Origin: Acidobacteriota bacterium
Lineage (GTDB): Bacteria > Acidobacteriota > Terriglobia > Bryobacterales > Bryobacteraceae
Length of the DNA stretch: 38,911 bases
Assembly: GCA_021778335.1 (NCBI GenBank)
Contig: JAJYCN010000011.1
Location: 1-38,911 of the forward strand
Direction of reading: 5' to 3'
The notes under the pieces were generated by a model that saw only the letters and a program-made list of their open reading frames with translations, was not told the DNA's origin and ran no database searches. Position numbers and translations under genes: made by a program. This document shows, piece by piece, positions 32,982-38,911 of the stretch (positions are counted from its first letter, which is position 1; every line of letters starts with the position of its first letter).

Positions 32982-34070
32982 CTATTGCAGCTTCCCGCGC
33001 CCTTCCACCCGCCAGCACTTCTCCACTTGATCCCCCCGGATGCCGAATACGTTCTCGTGCAGGTTCATCGCCACGCAGATGTGGTTCGGAATCACCCGCA
33101 GCCGCTGCCCGATCTCGAACGCCGTCTCCGTCCCCGCGATGTCCACGTACCCGTGCTCTTCGTTCATCCGCCGGAAAACCGAGCCCGGAGCCTCCGGAAT
33201 GCACCCGTGCCCCACGCCTCCGCCCACGCACAAGTCCGAGGAAAACGTCTTCGATCCGCCGTCGATAATCACTTGCCCCTCGACCGCCGTCGAAACCACC
33301 GTCACCAGCATCGACGCCGCGCACTGATCCAGCGTGCACGCCCCGGACTTCATCGTGTTCCGGTCGTTGAAAATGTAAGTGCCCGGCCGGATCTCGTTCA
33401 ACTCCGGCAGCTCATGGGACCGGAACCACGTCGGCGTCGACCCTCCGCTCACAATCCGCGGCTCGAGTCCCGCCGCCCGCGACTCCCCGCACACCTTCTT
33501 GAGCAGCTTGCCCAACTCCTGAAACGCCACCTCTCCCGCCGAGTCCCACTGCTTGATGTGCCCCGGATAAAACGTAATGCCGTCGAACTTCAACGAGGGC
33601 AGGGAACTGACCACCCTCGCCAGCCCCACCACTTCCTCCGGCTTCACGCCCACGCGTCCCAGCCCGGCGTCGAACTCCGCCAGCACCGCGATCTCGCGCC
33701 CCGCCTTCTGCGCCGCCCCCGACAACTCGCGCGCCGCATACTCGCTGTCAAGCGCCACCGTCACCCGCGTCTCCCCGGCCACCTTCATCAGCCGGTCCAG
33801 CTTCTTCCTCCCCAGCACCGGATACGCAATCAGCAGGTCCTTCGTCCCGGAGCGCACCATCACCTCCGCTTCGGTCGTCTTGGCCACCGTCAAACCCGCC
33901 GCTCCCAGCGCCATCTGCCGCGCCCCCAACTCGGGAATCTTGTGCGTCTTGGTGTGCGGGCGTAAGCGCAGCCCGTGCGCGCCGGCGTATTCCGCCATCC
34001 GCGCCAGGTTGGCTTCCATGATGTCCAGGTCGATCAGTAACGCGGGAGTCTCAAGTTCGGCGACGGTCAT
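32982..34070 (-). CDS. D-serine dehydratase/D-threonine aldolase-type PLP enzyme
   Basis: This is a fold-type III (alanine-racemase-like) PLP enzyme of 362 residues. The opening LETPALLIDLDIMEANLARM and RPHTKTHK are diagnostic, with K41 as the PLP Schiff-base lysine. ITFYPGHIK and SGGSTPTWF bind the phosphate. Toward the end, PNHICVAMN supplies H330 and C332. A His-x-Cys pair here is the zinc site of eukaryotic-type D-serine dehydratase, whereas D-threonine aldolases have His-x-Asp. D-serine deamination is thus the better guess, but not certain. It would serve to use or detoxify D-amino acids from cell-wall turnover. It is followed in convergent order by the amino-acid symporter gene, and its start is 3 bases after the stop of the exported protein gene. 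Confidence 0.9.
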   Translation of the reverse strand: MTVAELETPALLIDLDIMEANLARMAEYAGAHGLRLRPHTKTHKIPELGARQMALGAAGLTVAKTTEAEVMVRSGTKDLLIAYPVLGRKKLDRLMKVAGETRVTVALDSEYAARELSGAAQKAGREIAVLAEFDAGLGRVGVKPEEVVGLARVVSSLPSLKFDGITFYPGHIKQWDSAGEVAFQELGKLLKKVCGESRAAGLEPRIVSGGSTPTWFRSHELPELNEIRPGTYIFNDRNTMKSGACTLDQCAASMLVTVVSTAVEGQVIIDGGSKTFSSDLCVGGGVGHGCIPEAPGSVFRRMNEEHGYVDIAGTETAFEIGQRLRVIPNHICVAMNLHENVFGIRGDQVEKCWRVEGRGKLQ

Positions 34071-34073
34071 GGC

Positions 34074-34712
34074 TCAAGGCGCGAAGCGCATTTCGAGCTT
34101 ATCATCGTCGGTCTTGTAGATCATGGTCAGGTCCTTCGGCTTCACCTTCCCATCGATCTCGAAATACAGAAAACCCGTCACCGTCTTCGTGGTCGGCTTC
34201 TCCGGCACCATCTGCCGCTTCAGCACGCTCACGAACGCCTCATCCTGCTTGTTCTTGTCCGTCTCCATCTTCGAACCGATGTTCACCGCCGCCGGTGTCG
34301 CGCCAATGCCGGCCATCGAGCCCCACTGCGGCACGCCCGCCTGGGCCAGCAGCCCTCCCTGCTTGCTCGTGATTTGTTTCAGAACCAGCTCCGTATCGCC
34401 TGCCACCTCGGTCGGCTCGAAGGCCACCGAACGCTGCCCGTCCTTGAAGCAAATCAGCGTGAAGTCGTCCACGCTGATCGGCACCGGTTTCTCCGACACC
34501 GGACGAACCGTCACCCGAACCAGCACCAGATTCTCCGCCGTCTTCGGCAGCGACTGGACCCCAAGCGCCTGCGCCACGTTGTCCTGGCCCAGAATCAGAT
34601 GCCCCGTAATGTCCACCGTGTCGTTGGAAAACTCTTCCAGCGGGAGAGATTTGTCGGCGGCCCAAAGCACCGCGGCCCCGGCCAATAAGAAACAGATGAT
34701 CGCGCTTCTCAT
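34074..34712 (-). CDS. Exported protein of unknown function
   Basis: This is a 212-residue protein with signal peptide MRSAIICFLLAGAAVLWAA; I do not recognise the family. The rest is beta-rich, with LVLVRVTVRPVSEKPVPISV and DDFTLICFKDGQRSVAFEP resembling an Ig-like fold, and ends KVKPKDLTMIYKTDDDKLEM. The ATG at 34712 has an ideal ribosome site (GGAGGAG, 6 bases before), which rules out the upstream in-frame start at 34787. That start would also overlap the divergent epimerase gene. It is upstream of the PLP-enzyme gene by 3 bases and probably co-transcribed. A periplasmic or surface location is expected. Confidence 0.85.
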   Translation of the reverse strand: MRSAIICFLLAGAAVLWAADKSLPLEEFSNDTVDITGHLILGQDNVAQALGVQSLPKTAENLVLVRVTVRPVSEKPVPISVDDFTLICFKDGQRSVAFEPTEVAGDTELVLKQITSKQGGLLAQAGVPQWGSMAGIGATPAAVNIGSKMETDKNKQDEAFVSVLKRQMVPEKPTTKTVTGFLYFEIDGKVKPKDLTMIYKTDDDKLEMRFAP

Positions 34713-34731
34713 CCCATACTCCTCCATCCGC

Positions 34732-34773
34732 ATTATCGCCCACCGCGCGCCCCGCGTCGAACCGGGGCATAAT
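34732..34773. promoter_or_regulatory. Back-to-back -10-like elements in a 68-base divergent gap
   Basis: On the minus strand GATAAT (34737-34732) lies 20 bases before the ATG at 34712. On the plus strand CATAAT (34768-34773) ends 7 bases before the ATG at 34781. The gap is too short for independent regulatory regions, so the two genes may compete for or share control. No convincing -35 hexamers are seen. Confidence 0.35.
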
Positions 34774-34780
34774 AGCTTCG

Positions 34781-35644
34781 ATGACACGTCTCTCTCGCAG
34801 GTCCCTGTTGCGCGCGGCCGCCCTGTCGCCCGTCGCCTCCCTCCCCGCGTTCGCCGCCCACTCGCTTTCTTCGATCGGCGTCCAGATCTACACCGTCCGC
34901 AATGTGATTCTGAAGGACCCCGCCGCCACCCTCAACGCCATCGCCGCCCTCGGCTACCACGAGGCCGAAGTCATCGCCGGCACCATCCCCAAGATCTGGT
35001 CCGCCCTCCAGGCCTCCAATCTCAAACCCGTCAGCATGCACGCCGATACCGCCATCTTTTTCCCCGGTAAGGAAAAGGAACTCGACGACGCCATCGCCCT
35101 CGCCAAATCCCACGGCTTCGAATACATCGTCTTCCCCTACCTGCCCCCGAACCAGCGCGGCGGCGCCGCCGTCTATCACAAACTCGCCCAAACCCTCAAC
35201 GCCGCCGGCCGTAAAGTCAGCGCCGCCGGCCTGCACCTCTGCTATCACAACCACGCCTTCGAGTTTCAGCCCATGGACGGAACCATGCCGCTCGAAATCA
35301 TGATGAAGGAAACCGATCCCACCCTCGTCTCGCTCGAAATGGACGTCTTCTGGGTCAGCGTCGCCGGCCACAACCCGGTCGAAATGCTCCACAAATACTC
35401 CAAGCGCGTCGCCCTCCTCCACCTCAAGGACAAAGCCCAAGGCTTCCCCGTCCAGTACAACGAGAACGTCCCTCCCTCCACCTTCCGCGAAGTCGGCCAC
35501 GGCTCTCTCGACTTCCCCGCCATCCTGAAAGCCGCCCAGTCCACCCACGTCAAACACTACTTCGTCGAACAGGACCAGACCCCCGGCGACCCCATCGCCA
35601 GCCTCCGCAGAAGCATCGACTACCTCCGAGCCCTGCAGTTCTGA
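34781..35644 (+). CDS. Sugar phosphate isomerase/epimerase-like protein with Tat signal
   Basis: This is a 287-residue TIM-barrel protein of the xylose-isomerase-like group. The N-terminal LSRRSLLRAAALSPVASL is a twin-arginine signal, so it is likely exported folded. GVQIYTVRNVILKDPAATL, LHLCYHNHAFEFQP, LVSLEMDVFWV, VALLHLKDKAQG and EVGHGSLDF are the typical metal- and substrate-binding blocks (E, D, H, E ligands). The substrate is unknown. In Acidobacteria, Planctomycetes and Verrucomicrobia such exported relatives often occur with oxidoreductases that make keto-sugars. The facing minus-strand genes at 35775-38803 are of that type. The ATG has no ribosome site but a -10-like element 7 bases upstream. 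Confidence 0.87.
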   Translation: MTRLSRRSLLRAAALSPVASLPAFAAHSLSSIGVQIYTVRNVILKDPAATLNAIAALGYHEAEVIAGTIPKIWSALQASNLKPVSMHADTAIFFPGKEKELDDAIALAKSHGFEYIVFPYLPPNQRGGAAVYHKLAQTLNAAGRKVSAAGLHLCYHNHAFEFQPMDGTMPLEIMMKETDPTLVSLEMDVFWVSVAGHNPVEMLHKYSKRVALLHLKDKAQGFPVQYNENVPPSTFREVGHGSLDFPAILKAAQSTHVKHYFVEQDQTPGDPIASLRRSIDYLRALQF

Positions 35645-35650
35645 GCCAAG

Positions 35651-35776
35651 CTTCTCGCTCCTTGCTTCCGGCTTCTCGCTCCCTGCTTCGGGCTTCTTGC
35701 TCCTTGCTCCTGGCTTCTTGCTCCTTGCTCCTGGCTTCTCGCTCCTTGCTCCTGGCTTCTCGCTCCTTCTTCCCTC
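35651..35776 (+). repeat. Heptanucleotide tandem array, 18 units (six 21-base higher-order units)
   Basis: Six 21-base units in register at 35651, 35672, 35693, 35714, 35735 and 35756 each consist of three heptamers. The commonest form is CTTCTCG, CTCCTTG, CTCCTGG. The second and third heptamers are well conserved and the first alternates between CTTCTCG and CTTCTTG. The array starts 7 bases after the epimerase stop (35644) and its last unit runs into the stop codon of the enolase-superfamily gene (35775-35777). The whole convergent gap is therefore repeat. Confidence 0.9.
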
Positions 35777-36989
35777 ACCGCTCGATCTTCACCGTCAATC
35801 GCTCGAGCACACCGCGGTCGAGTTCCAAACCCAGTCCCGGCCCCGGCAGCGCATGGACATACCCATCGCTCGCCACGCGAAAACGCGTCTTCACATACGG
35901 CCTGTCGCTCGACCCCTGCGGGACAGTCATCTCAAACCAGATGTTATTCGGCATCGCCAGTTCGCAATGAAAATGCACCGCATGGTCGAACCCGTTGCCC
36001 CAGTTGTGCGGTGCGCACTCCATGCCGAACAACTCCGCCAGCCGAGCCACCTTCATCCCGCCGCTGATGCCACCCACGTTGTCCACGATAAATCGCACCA
36101 CGTCCATCGCGCCGCGCCGGATGTACTCCGCGTAATTGTAGGGCGAGAAAATGAATTCGCCGATATGAATCGGAATGTCGAGCGCCTGGTTAAGCTGCGC
36201 CAGCCCATCGATGTCGCTGGTCGGAATCGGATCCTCGTAGCAAATGTAATTCAGCTCCTGAAGGACGCGGCCCACTCGGAAAGCTTCCGCGCGCGTGTAG
36301 ACGCCAACCGGATCGAACAGTAGCGTAAACTCGTCGCCCGCGGCCTTCCGCACCGCCTTGGCGACCTCGATATCCAACTCATAATCGTGGCCGTCATTCG
36401 GGCTGGGCGGGTGAATCTTATACGCCGAAAATCCCTGCGTCTTCACCTGCCGGACTTCATTGACAAAATCTTCAATCCCAGCGTGGTGCTGCGAACTCGC
36501 GTAACCTTTCACCTTGTCCCGGTACGCCCCCAGAATGCGGTACACCGGCAGGTTCACCGCTTTGCCCAGAACGTCCCAAAGGCAGTTGTCGATCGCCGAC
36601 GCGTACGACAGTTGGCCCAGCCGGCGCAGCTCCGGCTTCCATTGCGAAGTGAGCGCGGGAAGGTCCAGCACACTCTTTCCCGTCAAGGCGGGCTTGGCGT
36701 ACTCCAGCCATCCGAGGTTGCTCCAGTTGGGATGCCAGTACCGTTCCCCCAGCGTGTAGTTGCCTTCGATGCCGCTCTTGGTGACGATACCGGCCAGACG
36801 TTCGTGCCCGCTTCCGCCCGCCCGGCTCAAATCAAGCTGGTAAACGCGAACTTCGCTAATGGTGAGGTCCGGCAGATCGGCCGGCGTGACTCCTACCGCC
36901 TGCGCCGCGGCCAGACCGGGGTTTGCGATAGCGGCCGATGCGCCCGAAGCCGCAAGAAACCCGCGGCGCGACATTCCCCTCTTGAGCAT
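35775..36989 (-). CDS. Tat-exported enolase-superfamily (mandelate-racemase-like) dehydratase
   Basis: This is a 404-residue enzyme of the mandelate racemase/muconate lactonising subgroup, which abstracts the proton next to a carboxylate. Metal ligands are D226, E252 and E278. The basic pair is K191-x-H193 (in YKIHPP), so the usual K-x-K second lysine is His. A D303/H328 dyad (IVDNVGG; APHNWGNG) supplies the other general base. The N-terminus MSRRGFLAASGASAAIA is a twin-arginine signal, unusual for a family whose members are mainly cytoplasmic sugar-acid dehydratases. Either M1 or M6 could be the start; M1 follows AAGGAG in the end of the ThuA gene, 6 bases upstream. It is the last of three genes in the same operon. 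The final bases lie in the heptamer array. Confidence 0.9.
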   Translation of the reverse strand: MLKRGMSRRGFLAASGASAAIANPGLAAAQAVGVTPADLPDLTISEVRVYQLDLSRAGGSGHERLAGIVTKSGIEGNYTLGERYWHPNWSNLGWLEYAKPALTGKSVLDLPALTSQWKPELRRLGQLSYASAIDNCLWDVLGKAVNLPVYRILGAYRDKVKGYASSQHHAGIEDFVNEVRQVKTQGFSAYKIHPPSPNDGHDYELDIEVAKAVRKAAGDEFTLLFDPVGVYTRAEAFRVGRVLQELNYICYEDPIPTSDIDGLAQLNQALDIPIHIGEFIFSPYNYAEYIRRGAMDVVRFIVDNVGGISGGMKVARLAELFGMECAPHNWGNGFDHAVHFHCELAMPNNIWFEMTVPQGSSDRPYVKTRFRVASDGYVHALPGPGLGLELDRGVLERLTVKIER

Positions 36990-36995
36990 TTCCCC

Positions 36996-37808
36996 TCAAA
37001 TCTCCTTCAGCAGCCAGCGCACCGCTCGCTTCTGCAAGTTCACATACTCGGGATTCCAAAGCGCGTGGATCGTGTGTCCGGGCGACGTGAACACCACCCG
37101 GCCGCGCCCGTAGTCGTACGCCCAGCCGGCAATCGACTTTGCGCCCAATCCCTGGAACGTCAAGCCATCGAGATTCTCGGCCTCCAGCAGGATGTTCTTC
37201 TTGTCCTTGTCGTACTCCACATAGTGCTGTTCGTCATTCACCGTGAAGTCCTGGATTCCCTGCGTAATCGGATGCGTCGCGTTCACCACCCGCACCCGGA
37301 ACGGCCGCAGCGGAGGATGGCCAATGTAGGCGCCGCCCATCACATCGCGCCACGTCTTCGACGCGAGCGATACATGGCTGCTGTTGTGCATCGAGTAAAA
37401 TCCGTTTCCGCCTTCCACGAATTCCTTGAGTGCTTCGGCCTGCTCTTCCCGAAGCCATTTCCGCGGCTGAGGCTCCGGAAATGTACCGCGATTCTCCAAA
37501 TCTTGCTCGTAAGGGTATGCGTCCGGGCCGCTATATCCGTCCGGCCAGATCATGCCATCGCGCAGACAAACGAACAGTTGATAATTACTCAGCAGGCTGC
37601 GGGAAAGCTGTTCGTAGTTAATCGTGTAGTCGACCTTCACATCGAGACCCTCGAACGTGCGGTCGAGCGCCACACGAATGTAGTCCGCATTGTGATAGCG
37701 GTCGCCGATAAGCGCCAGCGCGCGCTTTTCACTCGGCCGGGCCTGCGTTGGAAGACCGAGCAAACCGGCGCCGGCCCCCGACCGAAGCAAATTTCTACGA
37801 GAAAGCAT
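36996..37808 (-). CDS. Tat-exported ThuA-domain protein
   Basis: This is a 270-residue protein with a twin-arginine signal (LSRRNLLRSGAGAGLLGLP). The ThuA fold is a glutamine-amidotransferase-like domain. It is shown by ALALIGDRYHNADYIRVAL near the start, FVEGGNGFYSMHNSS (the nucleophile-elbow region, where ThuA has no catalytic Cys), MGGAYIGHPPLRPF, then NDEQHYVEYD and WAYDYGRGRVVFTSPGH toward the end. ThuA proteins are linked to trehalose and other disaccharide use through 3-keto-sugar routes, but their chemistry is poorly known. The ATG at 37808 has GGAAGGG 5 bases before it. An upstream in-frame start (37850) would lie in the previous gene. It sits between the Tat aldo/keto reductase and the enolase-superfamily enzyme, with 20- and 6-base gaps. 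Confidence 0.9.
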   Translation of the reverse strand: MLSRRNLLRSGAGAGLLGLPTQARPSEKRALALIGDRYHNADYIRVALDRTFEGLDVKVDYTINYEQLSRSLLSNYQLFVCLRDGMIWPDGYSGPDAYPYEQDLENRGTFPEPQPRKWLREEQAEALKEFVEGGNGFYSMHNSSHVSLASKTWRDVMGGAYIGHPPLRPFRVRVVNATHPITQGIQDFTVNDEQHYVEYDKDKKNILLEAENLDGLTFQGLGAKSIAGWAYDYGRGRVVFTSPGHTIHALWNPEYVNLQKRAVRWLLKEI

Positions 37809-37828
37809 CGTCGCCCTTCCGACACCGG

Positions 37829-38803
37829 CTAAGCCGGCGCCCCATCGCAATACCGGCCACCGGAAGCCCTCTGGCTCACATCGCGTTTCCAGTTCTCCAA
37901 CCGCGGCCCGGCCAACCCGCTGGCGCGCTTCCGGATCTCCGCCATCTGCTCCTCCGGGATCGGACGGAACTGCCGCGCGATGCGCACATCGTCCTCAATC
38001 TGGCCCACCGTCGTGCAGCCCAGCGCCAGGCAGTGAACCGGCAAACTAAGCACATACGTCAGGCAGTCTTTCACATGAAGATTGGACAGCAGTCCCGCGT
38101 TGGCTGTACTCTTCATCGCCTGAATCCCCAGCCCGCGCTCCACCGCCACCGGCAGAACCATCTTTTCGAAACTCAGATAGGCCGGGTCGGCGGGATTCAG
38201 CGGCATCAGGATCGTGTCGTATTTGCCGTAGCTCTTCAGCATCGCCAGATGAACTTCCGGGTCATGATGCCCCGTGAAACCGATGAAACGGCATTTCCCC
38301 GCTTTCTTGGCCGATTCAAAGGCTTCGATCGCGCCGCCTGGAGCGAAGATCTGGTGCACTTCCTCCATCGTGCTCACCTGGTGGATCTGCCAGAGGTCGA
38401 CGTAATCCGTTTTCAACGCCCGCAGAGACTTCTCCAGGTCAGCTTGCGCGCCGGCCCGGCTGCGCCGCGGCGATTTCGTCGTCAGAAAAATATGCTTCCG
38501 AAACGGCGGCAAAACCGCGCCGTAAACCTCTTCCGACTTGCCGTCCCAATAAATCCGCGCGCAGTCGAAATAGTTGATTCCCAGTTCATACGCGCGCAGC
38601 GTAACGGCTTTGGCGTCTTCAAAACTGCACAGAGGGAAACGGCCGCCGGCCTGTCCGATGATCGTCAGCTTCTCGCCCGTCTTTCCGAACACGCGCCGCG
38701 GGATCTCCGCGGCCGCCGCGCGGCCTTCGGGGCCTTCCAAAGCCAACCCGGCCATCGCCGAAGCCGAAAGGCCGGAAGCGGAAAGAAATGTTCTGCGTCG
38801 CAT
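37829..38803 (-). CDS. Tat-exported aldo/keto reductase
   Basis: This is a 324-residue aldo/keto reductase with a twin-arginine signal (RRRTFLSASGLSASAMAGL). The catalytic tetrad is present: D80 and Y85 in FDCARIYWDG, K110 in LTTKSPRR, and H141 in WQIHQVS. The C-terminal CTTVGQIEDD fits the cofactor-binding end. Export of an NADPH-dependent enzyme is surprising unless the protein carries its cofactor through Tat or is an atypical redox enzyme; this relates it to other Tat-type oxidoreductases. A strong ribosome site (GGGAGGAAGAGG) directly precedes the ATG at 38803. It is the first gene of the operon with the ThuA protein and the dehydratase. It is distinct from the unexported reductase at 3850, with which only the fold and tetrad are shared. 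Confidence 0.9.
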   Translation of the reverse strand: MRRRTFLSASGLSASAMAGLALEGPEGRAAAAEIPRRVFGKTGEKLTIIGQAGGRFPLCSFEDAKAVTLRAYELGINYFDCARIYWDGKSEEVYGAVLPPFRKHIFLTTKSPRRSRAGAQADLEKSLRALKTDYVDLWQIHQVSTMEEVHQIFAPGGAIEAFESAKKAGKCRFIGFTGHHDPEVHLAMLKSYGKYDTILMPLNPADPAYLSFEKMVLPVAVERGLGIQAMKSTANAGLLSNLHVKDCLTYVLSLPVHCLALGCTTVGQIEDDVRIARQFRPIPEEQMAEIRKRASGLAGPRLENWKRDVSQRASGGRYCDGAPA

Positions 38804-38911
38804 CCTCTTCCTCCCGAGTCAAACCGTCAATTCAGCATACTCTGGACGAAGATCCTCGGTTATGATGCGTTGGACAAGAGTGACTCGTGATATTTGCACA
38901 CCGAGGGGAAC
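38804..38911. other. Upstream region of the Tat operon, window end
   Basis: The 108 bases hold the ribosome site of the reductase gene. A plus-strand open frame from ATG ATG at 38862 runs to the window end, too short to judge. CGAGGGGAAC in the last bases could be a ribosome site for a plus-strand gene beyond the window. No promoter is clear. Confidence 0.3.

Noticed and set aside
35651-35776. CRISPR array
   Set aside because: Units are 21 bases and directly adjacent with no spacers, and no cas genes are present. It is a simple tandem repeat.
1-38911. tRNA, rRNA or insertion sequence
   Set aside because: No T-loop plus acceptor pattern, no rRNA-like tracts and no transposase or terminal repeats were recognised by eye. 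A tRNAscan/Infernal run would settle small RNAs.

Overview
This is a high-GC, gene-dense bacterial chromosome segment. It most resembles an Acidobacteria genome of the Solibacter/Bryobacter type. That placement is an inference from gene content: an Oar-like TonB receptor with an N-terminal carboxypeptidase-regulatory domain, a Ser/Thr kinase with C-terminal PEGA repeats, several Tat-exported sugar enzymes, a Tat-exported DUF362 protein, and a dispersed intergenic repeat. No rRNA, tRNA, insertion sequence, prophage or CRISPR array was seen.

Layout. 1-8000: housekeeping genes. Partial malate dehydrogenase and dnaB lie on the minus strand, then a small TonB receptor (+), an aldo/keto reductase (-), an isolated flagellar switch gene fliM (-), and the tRNA methylthiotransferase mtaB (+). 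7600-9363: an exported parvulin isomerase coupled to thiD. 9350-11886 (-): an MFS carrier followed by a secreted amidohydrolase. 11944-15598 (-): a PEGA-domain Ser/Thr kinase followed by two exported proteins of unknown function that share an N-terminal module. 15681-16472 (-): a PhzF-family enzyme. 16710-19883 (+): an Oar-like TonB receptor and a small outer-membrane barrel. 19974-24813 (-): a small possibly DNA-binding protein, an unknown cytoplasmic protein, an M28 peptidase with PDZ domain, a DsbA-like thioredoxin and a Gln/Met-rich exported protein. 25204-27814 (+): DUF362 protein and a GH26 glycosidase with an internal insert. 27990-32977 (+): an overlapping chain Ldh-type dehydrogenase, xseB, ispA, tlyA, nadK and a dicarboxylate/amino-acid symporter. 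32982-34712 (-): a D-serine/D-threonine-type PLP enzyme and an exported unknown. 34781-38803: a Tat-type sugar isomerase/epimerase (+) facing a Tat-type operon (-) of aldo/keto reductase, ThuA-domain protein and enolase-superfamily dehydratase.

How the parts fit. Much of the accessory content is aimed outside the cytoplasm. It includes outer-membrane uptake (two TonB receptors and a barrel), a secreted peptidase with a disulfide/thioredoxin partner, a mannanase-like GH26, and a putative periplasmic sugar-processing set of four Tat-signal proteins.

The least ordinary signals are in the DNA between genes. A heptanucleotide tandem array (18 units) fills the 35651-35776 gap, and a related 8-unit array lies at 25087-25142. 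A dispersed intergenic repeat has four copies, all in the same orientation, and three of them can fold into hairpins whose stems differ in sequence. An identical 12-base -10-like element precedes both TonB receptors. I did not find a clearly new multi-gene defence or mobile system.
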